Shown one piece after another: positions 54,891 to 62,963 of a stretch of DNA of 64,000 nucleotides. A program made the translations under genes and the position numbers. The notes below the pieces were generated by a model. The model worked only from the letters and a program-made list of their open reading frames with translations. It did not search any database and had not been told where the DNA came from. Every line of letters begins with the position of its first letter. Within the stretch, counting starts at the first letter, position 1. The DNA is from Nocardia sp. NBC_01503 (GTDB lineage Bacteria > Actinomycetota > Actinomycetes > Mycobacteriales > Mycobacteriaceae), in NCBI RefSeq assembly GCF_036327755.1, contig NZ_CP109596.1:744001-808000 (forward strand). The letters are read 5' to 3'.

Positions 54891-55595
54891 ATGAAGGCGA
54901 AGCCAGACATGAACGCCAAAGACCGAATCGCCCAGAACATTGCCTACTTCAGAAACAAGACCGTTAACCCGGAGACAGGCGTACCGCCTATGACCCAGGA
55001 ACAGCTGGCCGACGCGATTGGAATGACCAAGCGCCAAGTCGGCCGCTACGAACAGGGCGACCAAGAGCCGTCCGGTTCGACCCTGGACAAGATCGCCGAC
55101 GCTCTCAACCTCGCGCCCGGTCAGCTGTTCCGCCGAACACAAACCGGCCCGGACCTTTCCGGCCTGTGGTGGGTTAGCTGCCAGGTCTGGAAGGACGGCG
55201 TAGAGCGCGTTGACACCAACGCCGTCATGGTGCTCCAGGACGGCGACCACCTCACCCTCGACAGCGACCGCGCCCAGGGCGAAAACGCCATCGAGGCAGG
55301 CGATTACGCATGGGTCGGCGAGCTGGTCCACCGCCGCGCAACGCGCACGCTCATCGGCTGGTACGAGTCGGCCGACGAAGGCACGGACTACTCCGGGTCG
55401 TATTGCTTCACCCTGCACCCGCAGGGAACCCACGCCGTCGGCCAATGGTGCGGCCCCGACTTCGACGGAATCGTCGTGTACGGGTGGGCGATCATGGCGC
55501 GATCGAAAGCCCTTGCAGAACAGCAATTGGCGTTGGCGATTGCCGACGCGGAACCGAACGGGAATCTACGAACATGGCCGAAAACGTCTCCGTAG
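54891..55595 (+). CDS. Repressor-like XRE regulator
   Basis: 234 residues from ATG 54891 (228 from ATG 54909). HTH_3: MTQEQLADAIGMTKRQVGRYEQGDQEPSGSTLDKIADAL. The C-terminal domain (LSGLWWVSCQVWKDGVE ... GDHLTLDSD ... WYESADEGTDYSGSYCF) is beta-rich and does not look like a LexA-type S24 peptidase, so SOS cleavage is not expected. The GGACTA operator array lies immediately upstream. Likely lysogeny repressor. Confidence 0.8.
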   Translation: MKAKPDMNAKDRIAQNIAYFRNKTVNPETGVPPMTQEQLADAIGMTKRQVGRYEQGDQEPSGSTLDKIADALNLAPGQLFRRTQTGPDLSGLWWVSCQVWKDGVERVDTNAVMVLQDGDHLTLDSDRAQGENAIEAGDYAWVGELVHRRATRTLIGWYESADEGTDYSGSYCFTLHPQGTHAVGQWCGPDFDGIVVYGWAIMARSKALAEQQLALAIADAEPNGNLRTWPKTSP

Positions 55596-55912
55596 CAACG
55601 GTTTACCTCTCCGGCTCTGGCTTGCCGCGTGAGTGGTTTTCCAAGCTCACGCACGCCCTGGTCGCCGAACATCTTGCAGCGACCGGCACAGTGTTCGAAC
55701 GCGCACACCCCGACAACGGGGGCGATGTGCTGGTTCGCCTGCACACGCGGGCCGACCACATAGAACCGATTCGCCAACGCGCGCACCTGGCAGAGGTGCG
55801 CGCGTATCCGCTTCAATGCGCGCCCGACTACGCGGATTGGGTACGGGCAGAAACAGCGGCACCGGCCCCCACGCCGGGAACCGGTGCCACGAAGAACGTC
55901 AATCAGCTGTAG
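55574..55912 (+). CDS. Hypothetical prophage protein next to integrase
   Basis: 112 residues from ATG 55574, overlapping the repressor-like gene end by 22 bases. VATVYLSGSGLPREWFSKLTHALVAEHLAATGTVFERAHPDNGGDVLVRLHTRADHIEPIRQRAHL is alpha/beta and soluble. Not recognised; might be a recombination directionality or immunity factor by position, but nothing in the sequence shows it. Its stop overlaps the convergent integrase by ten bases. Confidence 0.55.
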   Translation: MAENVSVATVYLSGSGLPREWFSKLTHALVAEHLAATGTVFERAHPDNGGDVLVRLHTRADHIEPIRQRAHLAEVRAYPLQCAPDYADWVRAETAAPAPTPGTGATKNVNQL

Positions 55913-56814
55913 GCCGCCGCCTCGACCGTAGACCGCAGGTCTTCGTGCCTGGTCTTCACATACCGCCGCGTGGTGTCGGCACTCGCGTGGCCCAGCAATT
56001 CCTGGACAACGAACACATCCCGCTTCACGCGATATGTCCTGGTGCCGAACATGTGTCGCAGCTTGTGCATGGTGTTCTCATCATCCAAGTGCCGACGCAC
56101 CAGCTTGCCGACGTAGGCGGCCGACAGGTGCCCCACCCCGTACCGGCCGGGGAAGAAGTAGCCCGGCCCAAGTGCACGGAGCTGCTCGGCCAAATCGTCG
56201 CGCAGTGGCACCAAGCGTTCCTTGCCGCCCTTGCCGTGAATCCTGATCCACCACCCGTCGTCATCCTCGATCAGGTCGCGCGAATGTGCCTGCGCCACTT
56301 CGCCGCGCCGCATTCCGGCCTCTGCCGAGAGTCGCAGCATCAGCCGTTCGCGCGGCCTGGCGTCCGCGAGCGCCTGCCGGTAGACCCCATACGGTGTCGG
56401 CCGGGGGTTGGGCTTGCTCGGAGCGACCGACGGCAACTCCGCAGCAGCGTTCTCGGTGGCATATCCAGCGACCCGGCCCCAGTCCCAGAACTTGCGAAAG
56501 GTCTGGTAGTAGCTGCGTCGCGTCTCGGCCTGCCATTCCTGCCGCCCAACCCAGTCGATCAGCTGGCGGCCGGTCACGTCCCACGGCACCGGAACACCGA
56601 TGGACCGCGCGAGCCTGCGCATGTGGTACGTGTGAAGGTCTACGGAGTTCTTCACAATTCCGCTGGCGCGCAACGCAATTGAGAAGTTGTCGAGTGCTGG
56701 AACCCACGCCACTGGTAACGGTGAACCGAGTACCTTCAACCCCCGAGATTTTGGACTCTGTTCGACCGCCGGTAATCCGCCCCTGGTCATATGTTCAACG
56801 TTACGGCGACTCAT
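55903..56814 (-). CDS. Tyrosine integrase
   Basis: 303 residues. SAM-like N-terminal core-binding domain (HTYHMRRLARSIGVPVPWDVTGRQLIDWV), then the catalytic domain: Arg169 in AGMRRGEV, Lys in GKGGKER, H-x2-R at 250-253 (HKLRH), His276 in LLGHAS and the nucleophile Tyr285 (TRRYVK). All catalytic residues are present. It would integrate at the tRNA-Lys 3' end. Originally close to attR, it is now separated from it by an insertion sequence. Confidence 0.93.
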   Translation of the reverse strand: MSRRNVEHMTRGGLPAVEQSPKSRGLKVLGSPLPVAWVPALDNFSIALRASGIVKNSVDLHTYHMRRLARSIGVPVPWDVTGRQLIDWVGRQEWQAETRRSYYQTFRKFWDWGRVAGYATENAAAELPSVAPSKPNPRPTPYGVYRQALADARPRERLMLRLSAEAGMRRGEVAQAHSRDLIEDDDGWWIRIHGKGGKERLVPLRDDLAEQLRALGPGYFFPGRYGVGHLSAAYVGKLVRRHLDDENTMHKLRHMFGTRTYRVKRDVFVVQELLGHASADTTRRYVKTRHEDLRSTVEAAAYS

Positions 56815-56889
56815 CAGCTACCCGTCGAATCGCCACAACCCCAGATTCGGGGACACGCCCGCGTTTCTGATCATGGTTGCTGACCTTCG

Positions 56890-56899
56890 GGGTTAGGCT
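56890..56899 (+). repeat. Target site duplication, left copy
   Basis: GGGTTAGGCT, identical to 58415-58424, directly abutting the inverted repeat of the insertion sequence. Confidence 0.85.
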
Positions 56900-58414
56900 C
56901 AATGCCGCGCAGTTAGCGGTTGGGGATGCCTGTCAAGCGAGTGTCGTTGCGGGACTTGACATGTTGTGAAACGAGACAGCGGAACTACTGGTAGAGAGGT
57001 TTTGTCCTCCAAGACAAACCGTCCACCGGGAGTTCCGCTGTCTGTTCAGTCTGTCATCAAACATGTGTCGGTGGTAGCGGCGGGGGTGTTCGCGCCGGGT
57101 CATCTGGGGGAGTTGACCCAGATCGTGCCATTCGAAATGGTCGACGCCGCAGTGGAATCGGGGCGAGCGAGACAGAGGCGGGTGCGGGATCTACCCTCGC
57201 GGGTGGTGGTGTATCTGCTGTTGGCCGGGGCGTTGTTCACCGAGCTCGGCTACACCCAGGTATGGGCCCGGATGGTCGCGGGCCTGGACGAAATCCTCGT
57301 GGCCCGCCCCGGTTCCTCGGCCTTGGCCCAGGCCCGCCGCCGAGTCGGTGCCGCACCGTTGCGGGAGTTGTTCGGGCTGCTCGCCGGTCCCGCTGCCGGC
57401 GCGGCCCGATGGCGCGGCCTGTTGGTCTGTGCGGTCGACGGCACCACCATGTTCGTGTCCGACTCCGCCGCCAACGCGGGTACCTTCGCCCGTCAGGGCG
57501 GCGGCAACGGCGACTCGGGGTATCCGATGCTGCGACTGCTCGCGGTGGTGGCGTGTGGCACCCGCACCGTCATCGACGTCGTGTTCGGCACCTCGGGTGT
57601 CTCCGAGATCGCCTATGCCCCAAAGCTTTTCCGATGCCTGCACGAGGGGATGTTGTTGCTGGCGGACCGCAACTTCGCCAGCGCCGCGCTGATCGGACAG
57701 ATCGCGCAAACCAAAGCCGACCTGCTGATCCGTGACAAGACCAACCGTGTGATGCCGTTGATCGAGCGGCTGCCCGACGGGTCGTGGCTCGCGGTGAAGG
57801 GTCCGGTAGTTCTGCGGGTAATCGACGCCGACATCGCGCTCACCCCGAAAGGCGGACCACCCCGCCGCGAACGCTACCGGTTGCTCACCACCTTGACCGA
57901 CCATCACCGCTACCCGGCGATGGAGCTGGTGCGGCTCTATCACCAGCGCTGGGAGATCGAAACCACCTACGCGGAACTGAAATCGACCATGCTCGGCGGC
58001 CGGGTACTGCGCGCCCGCACACCCGCCGGGATCGACCAGGAGGTCTATGCCCTGCTGAGCACTTACCAAGCGCTGCGCATCGCCATCGCCGACGCCACAC
58101 ACCCGCAGGCCATACCCCTGCAAGCCAGCTTCTCCATTGCACTCAATACCGCCCGCGACCAGGTCGTGGCTGCCGCCGCGGTCATCGCCGACACCGCCGT
58201 CGACCTGGTCGGACGGATCGGCCGCACGGTCTTGGCCGACCTCCTGCCCGCACGCCGACCACGCCAAAGCCCCCGCGTCGTCAAGCGAGCGATCTCCAAA
58301 CACCGCGCCAAAGGCGCCATCGACCGCACCAATTATCCCACCGTCACCATCACCATCAACCTGCGAAAACACCCGAGTTGACCGCAGACAGGTCGGCCTA
58401 ACTGCGCGGCATTG
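56900..58414 (+). mobile_element. IS4-family insertion sequence, 1515 bp
   Basis: Ends are a 17-bp perfect inverted repeat (CAATGCCGCGCAGTTAG at 56900-56916 and its complement at 58398-58414), flanked by perfect 10-bp direct repeats. A single transposase gene fills it. It sits between integrase and att2. Intact ends and duplication suggest a recent insertion. Confidence 0.9.
56966..58381 (+). CDS. IS4-family transposase
   Basis: 471 residues from GTG 56966; later starts are possible because a ribosome site is not clear. N-terminal IS4 domain (LGELTQIVPFEMVDAAVESG ... VVVYLLLAGALFTELGYTQVWARM), DDE residues Asp158 (CAVDGTTM), Asp234 (LLADRNFAS) and Glu332 in the YREK signature Y325-R328-E332-K339. 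Complete and probably active. Arms AGACAGCGGAACT (56974-56986) and AGTTCCGCTGTCT (57031-57043) would fold the 5' end of the message. Confidence 0.93.
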   Translation: MKRDSGTTGREVLSSKTNRPPGVPLSVQSVIKHVSVVAAGVFAPGHLGELTQIVPFEMVDAAVESGRARQRRVRDLPSRVVVYLLLAGALFTELGYTQVWARMVAGLDEILVARPGSSALAQARRRVGAAPLRELFGLLAGPAAGAARWRGLLVCAVDGTTMFVSDSAANAGTFARQGGGNGDSGYPMLRLLAVVACGTRTVIDVVFGTSGVSEIAYAPKLFRCLHEGMLLLADRNFASAALIGQIAQTKADLLIRDKTNRVMPLIERLPDGSWLAVKGPVVLRVIDADIALTPKGGPPRRERYRLLTTLTDHHRYPAMELVRLYHQRWEIETTYAELKSTMLGGRVLRARTPAGIDQEVYALLSTYQALRIAIADATHPQAIPLQASFSIALNTARDQVVAAAAVIADTAVDLVGRIGRTVLADLLPARRPRQSPRVVKRAISKHRAKGAIDRTNYPTVTITINLRKHPS

Positions 58415-58424
58415 GGGTTAGGCT
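58415..58424 (+). repeat. Target site duplication, right copy
   Basis: GGGTTAGGCT, identical to 56890-56899. Confidence 0.85.
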
Positions 58425-58501
58425 GCCTCCTAATCGCTTCCCCCTAACCTGGGGGGAGGCTATGAAATGCAAACGGCTGGTGATCCGATGGCGAGTCGCC
58501 G

Positions 58502-58539
58502 AATCAGCGGGTTCGGGGTTCAAGTCCCTGATGGCGCAC
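58502..58539 (+). repeat. Attachment site att2
   Basis: 38-bp copy of the tRNA-Lys 3' end, shared boundary of elements 1 and 2. With the following CACAA it matches 62736-62777 over 42 bases and reads GCACCA, with an encoded CCA. Confidence 0.9.
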
Positions 58540-58542
58540 CAC

Positions 58543-58583
58543 AATGTGGCCCTTGACCAGGTATTCCGGTCAAGGGCCACATT
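58543..58583 (+). terminator. Terminator after att2
   Basis: 16-bp perfect stem (AATGTGGCCCTTGACC and complement), 9-base loop, followed by TGTTTTA. Three bases after the att repeat. A classical intrinsic terminator. Confidence 0.88.
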
Positions 58584-58770
58584 TGTTTTACCTGTCCTGC
58601 CGGGCGATTCCCAAAGAAGCCCCAAGAATTCAGCATTGCCCGGTTCCGCTGGCCGGTAGTCCCACCAAACCCCCAGTCCAGCACCGCAAATGAGCCTGAC
58701 GCCGGCCCAGGTGACGCCGCCCAGAGATCGGCCCCCACTGGCGGCCGACGGCAGACTCCGTGTTGACCCT

Positions 58771-58906
58771 CGGCGATATCTTGCCGATTTCCTTCCTTGC
58801 GACGGTGAGCGTGGGTGATATCTGTAAAATCGGCAATATTCTGCTGATTTAGGCATCGGTTCGGGTAGTCTGATGGAATCCGCACAGTATCGGCAGAATA
58901 TTGCCG
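58771..58906. promoter_or_regulatory. Probable HipB operators
   Basis: A 14-bp perfect inverted pair, CGGCAATATTCTGC at 58831-58844 and GCAGAATATTGCCG at 58893-58906, plus a related CGGCGATATCTTGCCG at 58771-58786. The last copy is six bases before the ribosome site of hipB. The region 58584-58924 otherwise holds no gene. Confidence 0.7.
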
Positions 58907-58924
58907 GTTTATGGAGGTGATGCG

Positions 58925-59125
58925 ATGACCGTGGTATCGAGCATCGGCGACGCCATTCACGCGGCACGCCGCCGTCATCGTCTGACGCAGGAGCAGTTGG
59001 CGGAGCTGGCGGGCACCTCCACTCGCACGGTACGCGAGATCGAGCACGGCAGCGGCTCGACCAGTATCGCCACTGTTGCCGCAGTGGCCGACGTGGTCGG
59101 ACTCGCCCTGGGTGTTGTCGGTTGA
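58925..59125 (+). CDS. HipB-like antitoxin (XRE)
   Basis: 66 residues from ATG 58925 with GGAGGTGAT just upstream. Single HTH: IGDAIHAARRRHRLTQEQLAELAGTSTRTVREIEHGSG. In HipBA systems this protein binds its operators with HipA and neutralises it. Its stop overlaps the HipA start. The C terminus ends soon after the last helix (VVGLALGVVG). Confidence 0.88.
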   Translation: MTVVSSIGDAIHAARRRHRLTQEQLAELAGTSTRTVREIEHGSGSTSIATVAAVADVVGLALGVVG

Positions 59126-60312
59126 AAGAACTCGAGGAGCTTCGGCGGGTTACCCGAGCGAATGTGTACAAGGCTGGTCGGTGCGCCGCTGTTCTGGAGC
59201 GGACAGCGGAGGGCGGGACCGAATTTCGCTACGAGAAGGACTACCTCACCAACCACGGTGCGCCTGTAGCCACGACGCTCCCGCTCGGCCCGGATCCGGT
59301 ACGCAGCATCGCCGGCGCGGTGCCGCCCTTCTTCGAAGGTCTTCTGCCCGAGGGACATCGGCTCACGGTGTTGCAGCGTGCGGTCAAGACCAGTATCGAC
59401 GATGAATTGAGCCTGCTGCTGGCGGTGGGAAGCGATGTGCCCGGAGATGTGCAGATCATCCCTGCCGATCAGCCGCTCACCGAGTTTCCGCCATTGGTCG
59501 AGGGAGGCTCGCCCGCCGAACTCGAATTCGCGCGATTCGTAGACGAAATCGATACTCATGCGCTGCCGGGAGTGCAGCGCAAAGCCAGTGCGTCGATGAT
59601 CAGCGTGCCGTTTTCAGCTCAGTACGGCCGGTTCATTCTCAAGCTCTCACAACCGGAGTATCCCCATCTGGTGGAGAACGAAGCGGAGCATCTGAAAGCG
59701 GCGAGGTTGATGAAGATCCCTGTCGCCGAGGCGAATCTGGTGACTGACCGCATTGGCGACACCGGTCTGCTGGTGCGGCGTTTCGATCGAGTGCGCGAGG
59801 GTCAGTCGTGGCGACGCTTGGCGTTCGAGGACGCGACACAGGTACTAGGCTTACCTCCGGCGTCGAAGTATCAGCCCGATGCGGCCACCGTGGTCAACGC
59901 ACTCGCACAGATCGCAGAGGCTCCGACCGTGGCTCGCCGAAACCTGTACTTGCAGTTTCTCTTTGCCTGGCTCACCGGAAACGGTGACCTACACGCGAAG
60001 AACGTCGGTGTAGTCGAGGGGCCCGGCGGGAAATGGGGTGTCGCACCGATATTCGACATTCCCTGCACTCTGGTCTACGGAGATGACTCGATGGCACTGC
60101 CGATCTCCGGCCGAACCCGCGAGTTACGCGCCCGTGACTGGGCTGCGTTCGCCGCAGAGATCGGACTCACCGAGCGAGCCGCGGTTTCGGCGCGCACTGT
60201 CGCACTCCGAGCGGCCGTGGCAGTCGACTATGCCGCCCTGCCGTTCTCTGGATCGCCCCTGCACCAAACGGAACGCGAACTGCGTTGGCGGCGCGCCGAA
60301 CTCGGCCGCTGA
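59122..60312 (+). CDS. HipA-like serine/threonine kinase toxin
   Basis: 396 residues from TTG 59122, overlapping hipB by four bases. N-terminal subdomain (PFFEGLLPEGHR), Gly-rich loop GVQRKAS at 150-156, ATP lysine in FILKL, catalytic loop GNGDLHAKN with Asp289 and Asn294, and the metal Asp312 in PIFDIPC. All kinase residues seem intact. HipA of E. coli phosphorylates GltX and induces dormancy; the target here is not known. Cargo of element 2. Confidence 0.9.
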   Translation: MKELEELRRVTRANVYKAGRCAAVLERTAEGGTEFRYEKDYLTNHGAPVATTLPLGPDPVRSIAGAVPPFFEGLLPEGHRLTVLQRAVKTSIDDELSLLLAVGSDVPGDVQIIPADQPLTEFPPLVEGGSPAELEFARFVDEIDTHALPGVQRKASASMISVPFSAQYGRFILKLSQPEYPHLVENEAEHLKAARLMKIPVAEANLVTDRIGDTGLLVRRFDRVREGQSWRRLAFEDATQVLGLPPASKYQPDAATVVNALAQIAEAPTVARRNLYLQFLFAWLTGNGDLHAKNVGVVEGPGGKWGVAPIFDIPCTLVYGDDSMALPISGRTRELRARDWAAFAAEIGLTERAAVSARTVALRAAVAVDYAALPFSGSPLHQTERELRWRRAELGR

Positions 60313-60704
60313 GGGCTGAAACGAGTGATTACCGAATGCCGCCACGCCAAGGCCAGGCGCTGACGTTCGCGCCGAAGCTACGAGCGATGCCGACAAGCGC
60401 CGCTGGCAGCCTTCGGGGACCTGGCCGGAGGTGAGATCTGGCATCAGTAAGTACTGACCGATGTTGTCGGGTCGCGGGTGAGGAAAGAGGTCCTGGACGT
60501 CAGGGTTCCTGACGTCCAGGCGGACGAACCGTGAAATCCCGGTCGCTGGGCCGGAGATCGCCGTTCGGCCGATCGCGACGCTGGTGCGATAGATCCCCGT
60601 CTGTCGCGGCGGTCGACGGGGGCTTGGTCGCTGACCCTAGTGGACTGAAGTGCGCGCTCATGCCGATGAGCGTGCATGACCGCGCCAGATCAGCGGTCCT
60701 GCAT
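60313..60704. other. Gap between hipA and EamA genes; hairpin at 60492-60520
   Basis: No convincing gene. A perfect 13-bp stem CCTGGACGTCAGG with a GTT loop at 60492-60520 is the only notable structure; it could terminate either convergent gene, though it is about 180 bases from both. Confidence 0.5.
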
Positions 60705-61676
60705 TCAGTCTGGTATCGCCTGAGCAGTTTCGGGCGAGGTCAGTTGCACCAACATCGCGCCGAACAGCATGATCACCGCCCCGACCATCTGAGGTAGTTC
60801 GAGCGACTGGCCGAGCAGCAGCCACGCCAGTGCGGTGGCGACCAGTGGCTCCACCACCGCCAGCACACTGGCCAGTGCCGGGGGCAGGTCACGCAAGGCC
60901 AAAAGACCGGCCAGGTAGGGCAGAACGGTCCCGGCTATGGCCAGCGTCAGCAAAACCAGCCACACCGGTGCCTGCAGACCGCGCAGCACAGCCGGTGCTG
61001 TGAGTAGTTCGGAGGGCAGCGTCCACGGCGGAGCGAACACCGCCATCACAATCGCGCCGACGGCCAATCCGACTGCGGTCAGCCCGATCGGATCGTGCCG
61101 ACTCGCGCCGCGTTCACCGAGGAGGAAATATCCGGCCGAGCAGACCGCAGAGCCCAGACCCGCGGCAACACCGAGTAGATCCAACCGAGCGTCTCGCCAG
61201 AGTTGCGCCACCATGACCAAACCGGCCACCGCCAACCCGATGCCCAGCCACACCAGCCCCGGCAACCGAGTGCGCCGCACCGTCTGCACCCACAATGCCA
61301 CCAGTGCGGGCGCAAGATTTACCAGCACCATCACCACTGCCACCGGAACCCGGTCCACCGCAACGAAGAACGTCAGTTGCACGCCGGCGACACCGAGCAC
61401 TCCGTAACTGAGCAGCAGCCACAGATCGGCACGGCGGAACCGCAGCGCCCGAGCCCGCACCACTGCGACCACCGGCACCAGCAGTACCGCGGCCAACGCG
61501 ATCCGCACCGAAGTCACCGCTACAGCAGAACCGCCCGCCACCATCACAGCCTTGGCCAATGGCCCGGAACTCGCGAACAACACCCATGAGGTCACACTCC
61601 AGCCGGTTGCCCGAACCCGGATCGGCACTGCCGCAAGCTCTTCCCCGATCGCCACGCATGCAGTGTGAACAACCAT
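60705..61676 (-). CDS. EamA/DMT-superfamily transporter
   Basis: 323 residues from ATG 61676 (a GTG at 61691 adds five). Ten hydrophobic segments in two EamA halves: SVTSWVLFASSGPLAKAVM ... ALRFRRADLWLLLSYGVLGV ... AVVMVLVNLAPALVAL and LAIAGTVLPYLAGLLALRDLPPALASVLAVVEPLVATALAWLLLGQ. Likely exports a metabolite or amino acid. Converges on the HipBA pair. Confidence 0.88.
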   Translation of the reverse strand: MVVHTACVAIGEELAAVPIRVRATGWSVTSWVLFASSGPLAKAVMVAGGSAVAVTSVRIALAAVLLVPVVAVVRARALRFRRADLWLLLSYGVLGVAGVQLTFFVAVDRVPVAVVMVLVNLAPALVALWVQTVRRTRLPGLVWLGIGLAVAGLVMVAQLWRDARLDLLGVAAGLGSAVCSAGYFLLGERGASRHDPIGLTAVGLAVGAIVMAVFAPPWTLPSELLTAPAVLRGLQAPVWLVLLTLAIAGTVLPYLAGLLALRDLPPALASVLAVVEPLVATALAWLLLGQSLELPQMVGAVIMLFGAMLVQLTSPETAQAIPD

Positions 61677-61807
61677 CGCTGACCCGGCCACAGAATATTC
61701 GCATATGATGATGCGTCAACCGGCAATCCATCAGGACGTCCGCTCATGCCGCATGGCGCGCTGTTCGAAACGGCCACACGGCACTCCCGAAGATCAACGG
61801 GGTGAGA

Positions 61808-62287
61808 TCATCTCGGTCTCCGCAACGGCACGCCGGGAACCAGTCCGGCGTCCTTGAGGTGATCGCGTGAGGACCAGAGGAATCGCCCACGAGATCCGTC
61901 CTCGACGAGCATCAAACGCCACGGATTGAACTCGAACGCTTCCGGACCGACCATGATCCCGTCATAGCGGGCCTTGTTTTCCCTGATCTCATCCCGAGAC
62001 TGTTCGTCGCCCGCTTCATACAGCGCAGGGATCACCGTTTGAAAGATCGCCTCCGCTGGTTCTCTGATCAGCGACTCGCCCTCCCTGTACGAAGGGCGGT
62101 CCACCAGTTGCTGCATGCGGACCACGGTGTAGATGAGTTGGGCCTGCGGGTCGAAGATGCCGACTGATTGACCACCACACCACCAGCGGATACGGCCCCA
62201 CTGCCAGCGCCAGAAGTCCGGCTCGGGCATCTTGGTGGCGTCGAGTTCGAACTCGACCGCGAACCTCTCTGGGTCACCAACAATCAC
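61808..62287 (-). CDS. Imm42-like immunity protein
   Basis: About 159 residues from a GTG at 62287 with GGAAAGGGGTGG upstream; the frame is open to 62482 but that extension looks non-coding. VIVGDPERFAVEFELDATKMPEPDFWRWQWGRIRWWCGGQSVGIFD matches the Imm42 pattern (GDPxxFAIEFEL, then a Trp-rich strand). Such proteins protect against polymorphic toxins. No toxin gene lies next to it, so it would be an orphan. The call is from motif memory only. Confidence 0.6.
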   Translation of the reverse strand: MIVGDPERFAVEFELDATKMPEPDFWRWQWGRIRWWCGGQSVGIFDPQAQLIYTVVRMQQLVDRPSYREGESLIREPAEAIFQTVIPALYEAGDEQSRDEIRENKARYDGIMVGPEAFEFNPWRLMLVEDGSRGRFLWSSRDHLKDAGLVPGVPLRRPR

Positions 62288-62735
62288 TGCGGACCACCAC
62301 CCCTTTCCGAGACCGAGGGTATCTTCGCGATTCCCCTTAGAACCAAACGCCTCGCTGCGACCGGATGGGCAATCCCGAGTCCGCTGGGAGCACCCAAACG
62401 CACTGAAATACCGCGACCCGTGCGGCTCGCGGCGGAACGGGAAGGTGCGCAATCCGAGATCATCTCGACCGAGGGAGCGCACTGAACTAGCTCATGGAGA
62501 CCGGTCAGAGGTGGTCAGGCATCAGGGCTTGGAAGGTCAGTTGGCCGCGATCCACCGCAGGCGCCGAGCGCGGCCGGGATTCAACCCCGGCACCAAGAAT
62601 TCCCCAAACTCTCAGAGCCGCTACGCGCGATTTCACGCACGTTGACGCAGGAAAACCGGCTACTCAACTTGATCCCCGAACAACGAACCCCACGTGGGAA
62701 TCCATGCACTACCTGCACATTGACAAGAACTCTCG
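62288..62735. other. Right end of element 2, no clear gene
   Basis: 450 bases with only short, unsupported frames. A GATTCAACC segment near 62578 looks like a tRNA T-loop but no tRNA can be folded around it. Confidence 0.4.
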
Positions 62736-62772
62736 ATCAGCGGGTTCGGGGTTCAAGTCCCTGATGGCGCAC
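62736..62772 (+). repeat. Attachment site att3
   Basis: 37-bp copy of the tRNA-Lys 3' end followed by CACAA. It is probably the original chromosomal 3' end, with an encoded CCA, displaced by two integrations. Confidence 0.9.
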
Positions 62773-62775
62773 CAC

Positions 62776-62812
62776 AAGATGGCTCCGACCGGATTCCGGT
62801 CGGAGCCATCTT
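62776..62812 (+). terminator. Ancestral tRNA-Lys terminator
   Basis: 15-bp perfect stem (AAGATGGCTCCGACC and complement) with a 7-base loop, followed by CGTCTCTCTT. It lies three bases after att3. Confidence 0.85.
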
Positions 62813-62963
62813 CGTCTCTCTTGATCGGGTGTTGGCGAATGTCCGCGCAGAGCGTTCCAGTTGCGGACCCGTTGTGCCGCAGGCGGTCTCGCCGCCGGGT
62901 GCGCGTTGGTGGCAAGCCGATTCGATCCGGGTCGACGACGGCGGGCGGCCGTATGTTGGAACG

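Larger units (their letters stand above)
41031..58539. mobile_element. Element 1: small siphovirus-type prophage at tRNA-Lys
   Basis: Bounded by 38-bp direct repeats of the tRNA-Lys 3' end, with a tyrosine integrase at its right end reading leftward. Length 17,509 bp, or about 16.0 kb without the IS4-family insertion. It has terminases, portal, protease-capsid, connector, tail and lysis genes, and a repressor-like gene. No helicase, primase, polymerase, replication initiator or excisionase is recognised. It resembles very small actinophages, which also have genomes near 14-16 kb, by size and plan. Confidence 0.88.
58540..62772. mobile_element. Element 2: integrase-less island between att2 and att3
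   Basis: A 4.2-kb segment flanked by direct repeats of the tRNA-Lys end. It carries HipB/HipA genes, an EamA transporter and an Imm42-like protein. No integrase or structural gene is visible, so it is either a remnant or is moved in trans by a relative of the element 1 integrase. Confidence 0.75.

Noticed and set aside
58503..58539. A second or third functional tRNA-Lys gene at att2 or att3
   Set aside because: Only the 3' half is present; the acceptor 5' strand, D arm and anticodon are missing, so these are att remnants.
60444..60677. A 77-codon leftward frame after hipA
   Set aside because: Arg/Ser-rich, covers a palindrome, no ribosome site.
62560..62600. A tRNA T-arm-like segment (CCGGG-ATTCAAC-CCCGG-CACCA)
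   Set aside because: Only five bases follow the stem where a 7-bp acceptor should be, and no anticodon arm can be drawn upstream.
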